Origin: Oegoconia quadripuncta
Lineage: Eukaryota; Arthropoda; Insecta; Lepidoptera; Autostichidae
DNA length: 64,000 nucleotides
Assembly: GCA_949316235.1 (NCBI GenBank)
Contig: OX438754.1
Span: 1,364,001-1,428,000, forward strand
Direction of reading: 5' to 3'
The position numbers were made by a program, and so were the translations under genes. The notes beneath the pieces were generated by a model. The model was not told the DNA's origin. It ran no database searches and saw nothing but the letters and a program-made list of their open reading frames with translations. Shown here in pieces: positions 54,001 through 55,106 of this stretch (the first letter of the stretch is position 1; every line of letters begins with the position of its first letter).

Positions 54001-55106
54001 AGTACCCAAAAAAAAAACATCAGATTATATCATAATTTACAATGGCAACACATCTCCCTTGTTTTATCATCTATTCTGCTACCACTGCCTGGATCTATTC
54101 TTTTGAGAACTATTCGGCACTTGAGCTAATTCCATTTTATGTTTGTCAAAATTGACATACGTTTATTATTTCATTACGCAGGTCTCGCCGAAGGAACGCT
54201 TCGGCGGTAGAAGGCAACGAGGAGGAAGGTTCAGAGATGAAGGTGTGTATCAAAATTTGTTCATGTTAAACATAAAACTAATAAAATTTGGAGCTTAACA
54301 TTTTGTTGGATAACAAGGACATCGGTGACAGAATGTTAACTAACATAGTCGCAGCAGTTAATGTACCAATTATAAAGTCGTCCAGATATACAGAGACAGG
54401 TCGATAATTTCCTTAAGATCTTATGATGTGTCCAGAACATCGGTGGCGGTCGCCTCGAGAACGGCGGGGGGTCCAAAGATGCAGGGGAGCCCCTTCTCAA
54501 TGGACAAGTGCACATAACAGAGAACCCTACTGTGAGTATTTGTTTTGTTGGTACTCATTGCGAGTGTCCATTTGCAGATTTTATGATTACATTTTTCGAA
54601 TGTCCGATGACGCGTGCTGTAAACACCGTTCATTTCATCTTAGAAATGACGAAGCAAAATGTGATACATATGTATAACATATTTGATGTGGGATTCAGAA
54701 GGTGTTTAAATTTTGATAGTCGATAGACCCTAGAACATGATATTTTTTTAATTTTAAATCTCTCGATTTTCTGTGGCTGGTATTATGATGGAATCTCTTT
54801 CAACAGTCAAAAACACCAAACGGAAAGATGAAGAAAGGCCGCCGCTATGAACCCGCCTTCGATGTCTCCCGGTACGAAGACCCGAATGCCACCCTTGAGA
54901 CGGTTCTGGACGATTCCTCCACCACCTATAACCTCCTCGATACCTCCAGGAGACCAGAGATAGACGTCTCCAGGTCTTCGAGAGAAGCAAGCGCCAACAA
55001 CTCATTCAACAAACTCCCAGATGACAATATGAACTCCGAACTAACTAGGAGTACATTTGCACTTGACAACAGCAAAATTCAGCCCACGTTGCAGCCAAAT
55101 GGTTGA
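5900..55106 (+). CDS. Protogenin/IGDCC4-like Ig-FN3 receptor, 23 joined exons, 5' end outside window
   Basis: This is a cell-surface receptor of the DCC/neogenin immunoglobulin subclass. Joining the 23 exons listed below gives an open frame of about 1,034 residues ending at TGA 55104-55106. The order is four Ig domains (paired Cys such as SLPC/YQC, MTC/KC, LPC/YTC, FNC/YQC), five FN3 domains, a transmembrane helix (exon at 53083) followed by RKRKRSR, and a tail of about 160 residues. Four Ig plus five FN3 matches protogenin and IGDCC4; DCC and neogenin have six FN3, IGDCC3 two. All junctions are GT-AG except one GC-AG. Exon phases agree throughout. The visible protein starts inside Ig1, so signal peptide and promoter are upstream. 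Family members act in adhesion and guidance signalling; ligand and role here are not visible. Calling it protogenin rather than IGDCC4 is inference from domain count. Confidence 0.88.
6561..6685 (+). CDS. Exon 2: Ig1, E to G strands
   Basis: The acceptor is ttgtaaag/gg and the donor tgcaa/gtgag. It reads [18 protein letters not shown] followed by a G strand ending NLKFA. The motif GNEGVYQC is the Ig F-strand D/N-x-G-x-Y-x-C signature and completes Ig1. An 18-kb intron follows. Confidence 0.88.
6895..7157 (-). mobile_element. tRNA-derived SINE, family A variant
   Basis: The minus-strand head has the B box ggttcgaatcc. The body differs from the main family A (matches copies at 31499, 32148 and 46141 through gcttgtgttgtggataccag). 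It lies in the 18-kb intron. Confidence 0.8.
7158..7918. other. No gene seen; (CA)n tract near 7800
   Basis: AT-rich intron. It includes a CA dinucleotide run at about 7797-7821. No ORF or known element was recognised. Confidence 0.5.
7920..8175 (+). mobile_element. Jockey-like LINE C-terminal fragment
   Basis: The plus strand reads [20 protein letters not shown] then [13 protein letters not shown], the W-N-x-L-P terminal motif common in insect jockey/CR1-type ORF2 ends, followed by an A-run. It is 5'-truncated. Confidence 0.7.
8628..8666. repeat. Perfect hairpin, 18-bp arms, 3-nt loop
   Basis: Left arm gtatatgtattaaggata at 8628-8645 is exactly complementary to 8649-8666. No known element surrounds it. 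Confidence 0.9.
9003..9328 (-). mobile_element. tRNA-derived SINE, family B
   Basis: Nearly full copy on the minus strand, from the T-run (A tail) at 9005 to the head around gccacggaggcgg at 9313-9325. B box region is gggatcgaatcc on the plus strand. Confidence 0.8.
9977..10184 (+). mobile_element. tRNA-derived SINE, family A
   Basis: Plus strand; ccctgtcagcgaaaccaacg, B box ggttcgaatcc and the body are preserved, while the first 40 bases are diverged. A LINE tail joins it at 10185. Confidence 0.75.
10185..10490 (-). mobile_element. Jockey-like LINE 3' fragment
   Basis: Minus-strand fragment, almost identical to the 3' part of the element at 12000-12608 (shared gagagggcggcaaacgagca). The T-run at 10188 is its A tail. 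Confidence 0.75.
10741..11002. repeat. Perfect 93-bp inverted repeat, 76-bp spacer
   Basis: 10741-10833 is the exact reverse complement of 10910-11002. The arms contain ctctatatttaaattcaaat and ggtattgcgtctcgttggtg. As a result the same 30-codon peptide appears on both strands. See findings. Confidence 0.95.
11003..11300. repeat. LINE-tail-like dispersed sequence
   Basis: Contains ggctgtgccccaatactggg, a phrase typical of lepidopteran LINE 3' ends, and a second half-copy (ccccccagcaaatggggtac) at about 11249. No ORF. Confidence 0.45.
11515..11800 (-). mobile_element. RTE-like LINE fragment, second copy
   Basis: Minus strand [20 protein letters not shown] then [20 protein letters not shown]; homologous to 3525-3850. 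Confidence 0.7.
11829..11921 (-). mobile_element. Family A SINE, 3' part only
   Basis: Minus-strand body fragment (ggacacttaatccaatcatc) with no tRNA head. It abuts the inverted-repeat element at 11921. Confidence 0.65.
11921..12880. mobile_element. CCGGATGAG-type inverted-repeat element, split by a LINE
   Basis: The left end atactggatgagttttttat and the right end, with cacttacctaatatccacta and cttccgtacggtata, form a long imperfect terminal inverted repeat of about 60 bases. The middle carries an inserted LINE fragment (12002-12608). No transposase. Confidence 0.65.
12002..12608 (-). mobile_element. Jockey-like LINE C-terminus, best-preserved copy
   Basis: An open frame of 157 codons (12059-12532) reads [20 protein letters not shown], then [32 protein letters not shown] and [10 protein letters not shown] at the end. 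This is the post-RT end of an insect jockey/CR1-type ORF2. A-tail side is at 12002. The 5' truncation lies near 12608. It sits inside the element 11921-12880; cagtt next to both ends may be the target duplication. Confidence 0.75.
13195..13610. repeat. Dispersed repeat, copy 1
   Basis: Matches 34590-35010 in inverted orientation, including cagcgctgtgattcgtcgca-type sequence and attttagctataatttacta. No ORF; possibly a LINE 3' UTR. Confidence 0.65.
13612..13690 (-). mobile_element. Family A SINE head fragment
   Basis: Minus-strand tRNA-like head only (B box seen as gggattcgaatcc on plus). Confidence 0.65.
13745..14110 (+). mobile_element. Family B SINE 3' part, split by an R1-like LINE tail
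   Basis: SINE sequence at 13745-13868 resumes at 14070 with gtgtgattgaggtcaagtac. The break is filled by 13869-14069, a LINE tail flanked by ggtatgattgagg and ggtgtgattgagg. Confidence 0.8.
13869..14069 (+). mobile_element. R1-like LINE 3' end, 5'-truncated
   Basis: Close copy of the 3' end of the element at 25605-26612 (gtggctgcggacgattaccg, tcctcgccgctgacccccgt) with an A tail. A 13-bp target duplication with one mismatch encloses it. Confidence 0.85.
14346..14630. repeat. Tandem duplication, period 153 bp, two units
   Basis: aaaatctgttaaaaattgat at 14351 recurs as aaaatctgttaacagttgat at 14504. Both units share tgcctttccacccttagatc and aaaacctccatcaaacaatc. It explains the internally repeated minus-strand frame. 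Confidence 0.85.
14875..15480 (-). mobile_element. GILLWG-family LINE tail
   Basis: Minus-strand 3' end homologous to 27293-27775 and 28175-28905 (agaacaagcaagaaactcta, aatttattgaaaggaag). Coding frame is broken. Confidence 0.65.
15533..15710. mobile_element. Short inverted-repeat element (MITE), copy 2
   Basis: ctgtgggcggagtgtgag at the left and ctcacacttcgcacacag at the right are near-perfect inverted termini. Same family as 4407-4603 but shorter in the middle. Confidence 0.8.
15711..16060. repeat. Dispersed repeat with LINE-like content
   Basis: Contains caataggtcacgtacaaagg and ctctttaagagatctcttcc, sequence I recognise as recurring in lepidopteran repeats. The 79-codon plus-strand frame here has no domain. 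Confidence 0.5.
16190..16660 (-). mobile_element. CR1/jockey-like LINE C-terminal fragment
   Basis: Minus strand [20 protein letters not shown], then [20 protein letters not shown] and [15 protein letters not shown]: the post-RT region of an insect LINE. A broken copy is at 20150-20540. Confidence 0.75.
16724..17100. mobile_element. CCGGATGAG-type element, split by a SINE tail
   Basis: Left end ccggatgagttttttttacc; right part has cttacctaatatgccctatt and ccttacggtaaaaa. It is interrupted at about 16946-16998 by the 3' tail of a family B SINE flanked by cgtat on both sides. Confidence 0.7.
17209..17490 (-). mobile_element. tRNA-derived SINE, family B
   Basis: Minus strand from tail (cacctggtgttaagtgaaga) to head (gccacggtggcgg). 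An internal deletion shortens the middle. Confidence 0.75.
17680..18010. repeat. (ATAG)n microsatellite and LINE-tail-like sequence
   Basis: A run of tagatagatagatagata begins near 17688 and is followed by aaacgtttatttgtttctcc. A related, partly inverted sequence is at 21240-21510. Confidence 0.55.
18076..18469. mobile_element. TA-flanked inverted-repeat element (mariner-like MITE), intact copy
   Basis: The left end ttaggtccttacctatgaaa and the right end ttcataggtaaagacccaa are inverted. TA lies on both outer sides, the Tc1/mariner target duplication. No ORF. Four more copies are in the window. Confidence 0.8.
19350..19475 (-). mobile_element. Family A SINE fragment
   Basis: Minus-strand head and start of body (ggaataaatgttcgtattca on plus, then the tRNA-like part to 19470). 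Confidence 0.7.
19686..19753. repeat. Short hairpin with ccagaccccc arms
   Basis: ccagaccccc at 19698-19707 pairs with gggggtctgg at 19732-19741, and gctgca with tgcagc further out. The 24-nt loop and outer pairing suggest a small inverted-repeat element. Confidence 0.75.
19760..22360. other. Repeat debris, no gene
   Basis: Contains a GILLWG-family LINE tail scrap near 19880-19960, a CR1/jockey-like fragment (minus, 20150-20540) and a LINE-tail-like stretch (20940-21510). The rest is unassigned AT-rich intron. Confidence 0.5.
22368..22675 (-). mobile_element. tRNA-derived SINE, family C
   Basis: The minus-strand head reads gcgtcggtggctcagcggtt then gggttcgattccc; the tail (catccctgcagtgggatg) is RTE-like. 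The second copy is at 43711-44035. Confidence 0.8.
22797..22975 (-). mobile_element. Family A SINE
   Basis: Minus-strand copy with head at 22900-22975 (B box gggattcgaacccg on plus). Shortened at the 3' end. Confidence 0.75.
23150..23640 (-). mobile_element. LINE C-terminal fragment (CYYSLxEFLDDK type)
   Basis: Minus strand [20 protein letters not shown], then [20 protein letters not shown]. The tail [12 protein letters not shown] recurs on the plus strand at about 41105-41230. Confidence 0.7.
23768..23918. mobile_element. Small inverted-repeat element
   Basis: aaggtccgaattacagaatg at the left pairs with cattctgaaatacgccctt at the right, and the inner aagcagagatct with agatctacactt. An inverted piece of this and its right flank is at 26780-26905. 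Confidence 0.65.
24333..24455 (-). mobile_element. Family A SINE, 3' part
   Basis: Minus-strand body without the tRNA-like head, ending in an AT-rich stretch. Confidence 0.7.
24485..24645 (+). mobile_element. GILLWG-family LINE tail scrap
   Basis: Plus strand aaagagcaacctctctagtt and tcttgcttgttcttctcagg match the 3' end of the LINE at 29425-30125. It ends 130 bases before exon 3. Confidence 0.65.
24774..24918 (+). CDS. Exon 3: Ig2, A to C strands
   Basis: The acceptor is gttgcag/ac and the donor gaaag/gtatt. It reads [20 protein letters not shown], then [10 protein letters not shown]. The Cys and Trp are the B- and C-strand core residues. Retroelement sequence begins about 30 bases after the donor. 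Confidence 0.9.
24945..25190 (+). mobile_element. PDG...WDATC retroelement fragment, copy 3
   Basis: The plus strand reads [20 protein letters not shown] and continues to an early stop. It is an inverted near-copy of 26985-27247, 1.8 kb away. It begins about 30 bases after the donor of exon 3. Confidence 0.7.
25201..26735. mobile_element. CCGGATGAG-type element, split by an R1-like LINE
   Basis: Left taccggatgagtttttttac, right gcaaaaaaactcatccggta. The LINE at 25605-26612 fills the middle. Without it the element would be about 500 bases. Confidence 0.8.
25605..26612 (+). mobile_element. R1-like LINE, 5'-truncated, with target duplication
   Basis: A 3' end of an R1-clade-like LINE. The open frame from the truncation to TAG at 26234 ends the ORF2 with the Cys-His motif [18 protein letters not shown] (C-x2-C...H-x4-C) and REATDE before it. 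A GC-rich 3' UTR and an A tail follow. The 14-bp target duplication ggccggtgcgtgca is exact at 25591-25604 and 26613-26626, so both ends are fixed to the base. GC content far above the intron makes long frames on both strands; those are shadows. Clade call from motif only. Confidence 0.85.
26780..26905. mobile_element. Inverted fragment of the 23768-type element and its flank
   Basis: gcgccatactaagggcgtat here is the reverse complement of sequence at 23900-23925; gacatggcgttagtcgtaaa matches 23970-23988 inverted. A scrap of family B SINE tail follows at 26905-26945. Confidence 0.6.
26985..27247 (-). mobile_element. PDG...WDATC retroelement fragment, copy 4
   Basis: Minus strand [20 protein letters not shown], then [20 protein letters not shown]. 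Same frameshift ([10 protein letters not shown] for QRGNSAS...) as copy 3, so the two derive from one already broken source. Confidence 0.7.
27293..27775 (-). mobile_element. GILLWG-family LINE tail
   Basis: Minus-strand 3' end. It stops about 30 bases before the acceptor of exon 4. Confidence 0.7.
27803..27868 (+). CDS. Exon 4: Ig2, E and F strands, 66 bp
   Basis: This short exon has acceptor gttctag/at and donor tacaa/gtatg. It reads [16 protein letters not shown], with the D-A-G-x-Y motif; the partner Cys is the first residue of the next exon. It keeps phase 2 on both sides and would be easy to miss without its neighbours. A LINE fragment ends about 30 bases upstream of its acceptor. Confidence 0.85.
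28175..28910 (-). mobile_element. GILLWG-family LINE C-terminus and tail
   Basis: Minus strand [20 protein letters not shown] then [20 protein letters not shown], the post-RT region of a jockey/CR1-type LINE, followed by [11 protein letters not shown]. It is inverted relative to 29425-30125. Confidence 0.8.
28960..29260 (-). mobile_element. Different LINE C-terminal fragment
   Basis: Minus strand [20 protein letters not shown] then [20 protein letters not shown]; this motif recurs in lepidopteran LINE ORF2 ends. It sits between two inverted GILLWG-family copies. Confidence 0.7.
29277..29402 (+). mobile_element. Family B SINE 3' part
   Basis: Plus strand from agcattgttgtgttccggct to acatcaggtgcaattgaag. 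Confidence 0.65.
29425..30125 (+). mobile_element. GILLWG-family LINE C-terminus and tail
   Basis: The plus strand encodes [20 protein letters not shown] (after a break), then [20 protein letters not shown] and [20 protein letters not shown] to a stop at 29921. The tail ends in aatattttgatttgattta. Confidence 0.8.
30313..30496 (+). CDS. Exon 5: end of Ig2 and start of Ig3
   Basis: The acceptor is ttcacag/gt and the donor cctaag/gtaaa. It opens with [20 protein letters not shown] (F-G strands of Ig2), then an acidic linker, then [20 protein letters not shown] (A-B strands of Ig3). N-S/N-T glycosylation sequons are present. A TA-flanked inverted-repeat element starts 22 bases after the donor. 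Confidence 0.9.
30519..30885. mobile_element. TA-flanked inverted-repeat element, right end lost
   Basis: The left terminus ttagatccttacctatgaaa follows TA at 30517. The homology stops near 30880. It starts 22 bases downstream of exon 5. Confidence 0.75.
31151..31291 (+). CDS. Exon 6: Ig3, C to G strands
   Basis: The acceptor is tttttag/ct and the donor gtgaag/gtata. It reads LIWKL, then [17 protein letters not shown]. Phase 0 on both sides, 47 codons. It completes Ig3. Confidence 0.9.
31499..31765 (-). mobile_element. Family A SINE variant
   Basis: Minus strand, tRNA-like head near 31695-31765 (gggattcgaacccg on plus). Confidence 0.8.
32148..32405 (+). mobile_element. Family A SINE variant
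   Basis: Plus-strand copy starting tttggtgtagtggttagcaa; the partner of the inverted copy at 31499-31765. Confidence 0.8.
32590..32880 (+). mobile_element. RTE-like LINE scrap
   Basis: The plus strand reads [19 protein letters not shown], similar to GRPRRTYYDQI at 3525-3850. A partly inverted relative is at 31980-32145. Confidence 0.5.
32881..33620. other. No gene seen
   Basis: Intronic sequence with no recognised element or coding frame. Confidence 0.45.
33627..34378. mobile_element. TA-flanked inverted-repeat element, split by a SINE
   Basis: Left ttagtccttacctatgaaat, right aactccaatttcataggt. The element is interrupted at 33684-34022 by a family B SINE. Confidence 0.8.
33684..34022 (-). 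mobile_element. Family B SINE with ctccat target duplication
   Basis: Full minus-strand copy. ctccat at 33678-33683 and 34023-34028 flank it. Removing it restores the host element's sequence seen in other copies. Confidence 0.9.
34590..35010. repeat. Dispersed repeat, copy 2
   Basis: Inverted relative of 13195-13610. Contains a small hairpin (34862-34893) with gtatatttacact arms. Confidence 0.65.
35100..35132. promoter_or_regulatory. Three tandem 10-bp units with TAATCC
   Basis: attaatcccg occurs three times without gap at 35101-35130. TAATCC is the known preferred core of K50 homeodomain proteins (Bicoid/Otx class). Regulatory use is inference. Confidence 0.4.
35395..36000. repeat. GC-rich island of unknown origin
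   Basis: Clearly higher GC than surrounding intron, with ctggccggtgctgggccggc and gagagtcctccgctggtctt. Short frames on both strands have no domain. It could be a LINE 5' part. A perfect hairpin is at 35887-35914. Confidence 0.45.
36072..36236 (+). CDS. Exon 7: Ig4, A to C strands
   Basis: The acceptor is tttccag/ac and the donor ggaagg/gtgag. It reads [16 protein letters not shown], then [20 protein letters not shown], the I-set pattern with B-strand Cys and C-strand W-Y-K. Length is exactly 55 codons, phase 0. N-C-T and N-V-T are glycosylation sequons. Confidence 0.92.
36956..37028 (+). CDS. Exon 8: Ig4, D to F strands, 73 bp
   Basis: The acceptor is atttcag/at and the donor atgcag/gtaaa. 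It reads [19 protein letters not shown] then TSDDAG, the E-strand and D-x-G motif just before the F-strand Cys of the next exon. It ends in phase 1. Confidence 0.9.
37223..37483 (+). mobile_element. tRNA-derived SINE, family B, shortened
   Basis: Plus strand with head ccgcctccgtggtcaatgta and B box ggttcgatcccc. It lies in the short intron between exons 8 and 9, ending about 85 bases before the acceptor. Confidence 0.8.
37568..37762 (+). CDS. Exon 9: end of Ig4 and start of FN3-1
   Basis: The acceptor is cctcag/ga and the donor ctctag/gtaag. It completes Ig4 with [20 protein letters not shown], then starts FN3-1 with APPSRIQCW and [20 protein letters not shown], the Pro-rich start and B-strand Trp typical of FN3. 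It carries the Ig-to-FN3 transition. Confidence 0.92.
37841..38403. mobile_element. CCGGATGAG-type element, split by a SINE
   Basis: Left attggatgagtttttttacc, right ggtaaaaaacctcatccggt. The SINE part at 37979-38192 is flanked by atttgga on both sides (37972-37978, 38193-38199). Confidence 0.8.
37979..38192 (+). mobile_element. Family B SINE, 5'-truncated
   Basis: Plus strand from cttatctaaatctgccgcca to an A-run. The 7-bp duplication atttgga marks it as a clean retroposition. Confidence 0.85.
38560..38625 (+). mobile_element. RTE-type LINE tail scrap
   Basis: gcctttgcccagcagtggga followed by an A-run is a common 3' end of lepidopteran RTE-type LINEs. Confidence 0.6.
38762..39170 (-). repeat. 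400-bp dispersed repeat, copy 1
   Basis: Minus-strand copy with A tail at 38762. Inverted relative to 42958-43345. Shared parts include ggcggcttcttgtgggaacc and ccgagttcccgccaaaaagc. Confidence 0.85.
39360..39529 (+). promoter_or_regulatory. Presumed 5' leader of the Crypton-like gene
   Basis: Sequence just upstream of the recombinase ATG, with a CG-rich patch (gcgcgcgcagcgc near 39460) and short direct repeats of tggctgtctg. No TATA box or initiator can be assigned with confidence. The ATG context caaaaatgtc is acceptable for animals. Confidence 0.3.
39530..40839 (+). pseudogene. Crypton-like tyrosine recombinase, one intron, one in-frame stop
   Basis: This looks like a tyrosine recombinase of the Crypton type that enters DNA by site-specific recombination. 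Exon 1 is 39530-39952 (141 codons from ATG) and exon 2 is 40078-40839; donor acaaag/gtcag, acceptor tttcag/gttg. The N-terminus [20 protein letters not shown] leads into an alpha-helical core-binding region. The catalytic half shows the box I Arg in [11 protein letters not shown], the box II HSFRR (H-x-x-R) and [16 protein letters not shown] with the likely nucleophile Tyr. A Pro-rich C-terminus ([15 protein letters not shown]) and TAA at 40837-40839 follow. TAG at 40306-40308 interrupts the frame after NRFFLNY, between box I and box II; a CAG to TAG change would explain it. It sits inside an intron of the receptor gene in the same orientation. The family call rests on motif memory. It could be an inactive element copy or a locus with a sequencing error. 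Confidence 0.75.
40840..41060 (+). other. 3' flank of the Crypton-like gene
   Basis: Non-coding sequence after the recombinase stop, with aataatta near the stop. A stretch with inverted parts (gcagcctcag near 40937, ctcggctgca near 40990) may belong to the element's 3' end. No clear terminal repeat was found. Confidence 0.3.
41105..41440 (+). mobile_element. LINE tail (CYYSLxEFLDDK type)
   Basis: The plus strand ends a broken frame with [13 protein letters not shown] at about 41181-41219, then an AT-rich 3' UTR. It ends just before the acceptor of exon 10. Confidence 0.6.
41484..41578 (+). CDS. Exon 10: FN3-1 middle
   Basis: The acceptor is cttacag/ag and the donor ttcag/gtgat. It reads [20 protein letters not shown] then TPFVFQ. 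Phase 1 to 0. It sits after the intron that holds the Crypton-like gene. Confidence 0.85.
41984..42068 (+). CDS. Exon 11: FN3-1 end
   Basis: The acceptor is cttttcag/gt and the donor ggag/gtaag. It starts [20 protein letters not shown], the F-strand V-R-A-Y pattern of FN3, and ends SVVCQGQG. Phase 0 to 1. Confidence 0.85.
42165..42200. repeat. Perfect hairpin, 17-bp arms, 2-nt loop
   Basis: ttgcttgattttgggta at 42165-42181 is exactly complementary to 42184-42200. Confidence 0.9.
42201..42950. other. No gene seen
   Basis: AT-rich intron after exon 11. No repeat family recognised. Confidence 0.45.
42958..43345 (+). repeat. 400-bp dispersed repeat, copy 2
   Basis: Plus-strand partner of 38762-39170. 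It ends about 70 bases before exon 12. Confidence 0.85.
43415..43585 (+). CDS. Exon 12: FN3-2, A to E strands
   Basis: The acceptor is cttgcag/ta and the donor aatg/gtgag. It reads [20 protein letters not shown], then [20 protein letters not shown] and APVYNYTLN. The V-x-W and Q-Y-R motifs are typical of FN3 B and C strands. Phase 1 on both sides. Confidence 0.9.
43711..44035 (+). mobile_element. tRNA-derived SINE, family C
   Basis: Plus strand with cttcgatggctcagcggtta, B box gagttcgattccc, and tail tatccctgcagtgtgatgat. Confidence 0.8.
44373..44490 (+). CDS. Exon 13: FN3-2 end, with apparent frame slip
   Basis: The acceptor is ctttccag/ct and the donor caccgg/gtgag. The phase that fits both neighbours gives [20 protein letters not shown] and ends [13 protein letters not shown]. 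Its first two thirds do not look like an FN3 F-G region. The next frame over the same bases reads [19 protein letters not shown], which does. The exon is probably real with two compensating one-base G-run errors or variants (see findings). Confidence 0.7.
45039..45362 (+). mobile_element. tRNA-derived SINE, family B
   Basis: Nearly full plus-strand copy, ending in a short A-run. Confidence 0.82.
45475..45624 (+). CDS. Exon 14: FN3-3, A to C strands
   Basis: The acceptor is tctccag/gg and the donor agag/gtgag. It reads [20 protein letters not shown], then ITWRDEP and [22 protein letters not shown]-x-P start and I-T-W are FN3 hallmarks. Phase 2 on both sides. Confidence 0.92.
45715..46138. mobile_element. 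TA-flanked inverted-repeat element, intact copy
   Basis: Opposite orientation to 18076-18469. Termini ttgggtctttacctatgaaa and tttcataggaaaggacctaa; TA at 45713-45714 and 46139-46140. Confidence 0.85.
46141..46402 (-). mobile_element. Family A SINE variant
   Basis: Minus-strand copy directly next to the preceding element; head near 46330-46402. Confidence 0.78.
46447..46745. mobile_element. Family A SINE scraps, rearranged
   Basis: A minus-strand body fragment (46447-46535) is joined to plus-strand variant fragments (46541-46660 and 46670-46745), ending 20 bases before exon 15. Confidence 0.6.
46766..46899 (+). CDS. Exon 15: FN3-3, E to G strands
   Basis: The acceptor is gttacag/ca and the donor gaag/gtaag. 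It reads [20 protein letters not shown], the canonical FN3 L-x-P-x-T-x-Y-x-V-R-V-x-A motif, then [10 protein letters not shown]. It completes FN3-3. Confidence 0.93.
47311..49080. mobile_element. Composite inverted-repeat element with two internal insertions
   Basis: 20-bp perfect terminal repeats (taaaaaccaaaaaacccgac at 47311-47330 and its complement at 49061-49080). The left arm 47311-47515 equals the inverse of 48972-49080 plus 48074-48184. A LINE fragment lies between, and about 790 bases are inserted into the right arm. No transposase frame. Confidence 0.75.
47560..48064 (+). mobile_element. RTE-like LINE C-terminal fragment
   Basis: The plus strand reads [40 protein letters not shown], then (past one stop) [26 protein letters not shown] is a hallmark of RTE/CR1-type ORF ends. 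Confidence 0.8.
49166..49329 (+). CDS. Exon 16: FN3-4, A to E strands
   Basis: The acceptor is accccag/ga and the donor gttg/gtggg. It reads [20 protein letters not shown], then [17 protein letters not shown] and [14 protein letters not shown]. Phase 1 to 0. Its intron on the 5' side holds a composite inverted-repeat element. Confidence 0.9.
49372..49575. repeat. Common dispersed repeat (CCGCCCG... type), copy 1
   Basis: ctagctttccgcccgaggcg near the start; atttcatccaaatatgttca in the body. Related copies at 50745-50965 and 52553-52795. I recognise it as frequent in Lepidoptera but cannot assign a class. Confidence 0.6.
49650..50053. mobile_element. TA-flanked inverted-repeat element, intact copy
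   Basis: Termini ttggttgtaacctatgaaat and ttcataggtaaggacctaa; TA at 49648-49649 and 50054-50055. Confidence 0.82.
50288..50393 (+). CDS. Exon 17: FN3-4 end
   Basis: The acceptor is attttcag/at and the donor cttg/gtgag. It reads [20 protein letters not shown] then [11 protein letters not shown]. The pattern D-P-T-x-x-T-Y-V-M-V resembles the FN3 F strand. Phase 0 to 1. Confidence 0.88.
50745..50965. repeat. Common dispersed repeat, copy 2
   Basis: Shares tttcatccaaattcgttcag and attgagcaagaaacaaacaa with copy 1. Confidence 0.6.
51117..51265 (+). CDS. Exon 18: FN3-5, A to E strands
   Basis: The acceptor is ttttcag/aa and the donor ttgag/gtaag. It reads [20 protein letters not shown], then [21 protein letters not shown] divergent FN3 start with V-W-W in place of V-x-W. 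Phase 1 to 0. Confidence 0.88.
51400..51750 (-). mobile_element. LINE C-terminal fragment
   Basis: Minus strand [20 protein letters not shown], then [20 protein letters not shown], a LINE ORF2 terminal pattern. It abuts a plus-strand GILLWG-family tail. Confidence 0.65.
51755..52290 (+). mobile_element. GILLWG-family LINE C-terminus and tail
   Basis: Plus strand [20 protein letters not shown] then [20 protein letters not shown]; stop at 52204. Confidence 0.78.
52423..52543 (+). CDS. Exon 19: FN3-5 end, GC splice donor
   Basis: The acceptor is ttttgcag/at. It reads [20 protein letters not shown], then a juxtamembrane stretch ending KLYI. The donor is atag/gcaagt, a GC donor with otherwise strong consensus. 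Only this cut keeps the next exon in the frame that encodes the transmembrane helix; a GT six bases further on shifts the frame. Confidence 0.85.
52553..52795. repeat. Common dispersed repeat, copy 3
   Basis: Starts ctagctttcctcccgcgact, ten bases past the GC donor of exon 19. Confidence 0.6.
53083..53179 (+). CDS. Exon 20: transmembrane helix
   Basis: The acceptor is tccccag/gt and the donor gtcag/gtaat. It reads [20 protein letters not shown], a single hydrophobic segment of about 20 residues, then the basic stop-transfer [11 protein letters not shown]. This fixes type I topology, with Ig and FN3 domains outside the cell. Confidence 0.93.
53231..53463 (+). mobile_element. tRNA-derived SINE, family A, well preserved
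   Basis: Plus strand gaccgattggcgtagtggat, B box ggttcgaatcc, full body, ATT-rich tail. Best reference copy for family A. Confidence 0.88.
53693..54012 (+). mobile_element. tRNA-derived SINE, family B, well preserved
   Basis: Plus strand gtggctcaatgaaaacaaca, B box ggttcgatcccc and full body. Best reference copy for family B. Confidence 0.88.
54182..54242 (+). CDS. Exon 21: cytoplasmic tail, 61 bp
   Basis: The acceptor is ttacgcag/gt and the donor atgaag/gtgtg. It reads [20 protein letters not shown], basic then acidic. It links phase 2 to phase 0. Confidence 0.85.
54436..54531 (+). CDS. Exon 22: cytoplasmic tail, 32 codons
   Basis: The acceptor is tgtccag/aa and the donor cctact/gtgag. 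It reads [20 protein letters not shown], then [12 protein letters not shown]. It is Gly-rich and probably unstructured. Phase 0 on both sides, so skipping it would keep the frame. Confidence 0.85.
54807..55106 (+). CDS. Exon 23: terminal coding exon and stop
   Basis: The acceptor is ttcaacag/tc. It encodes 99 residues with [20 protein letters not shown] near the start, [20 protein letters not shown] in the middle, and the C-terminus IQPTLQPNG followed by TGA at 55104-55106. It is Ser/Thr/Asp/Asn-rich with several tyrosines and no enzymatic domain, as expected for a receptor tail. Confidence 0.9.
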   Translation, partial: SKTPNGKMKKGRRYEPAFDVSRYEDPNATLETVLDDSSTTYNLLDTSRRPEIDVSRSSREASANNSFNKLPDDNMNSELTRSTFALDNSKIQPTLQPNG

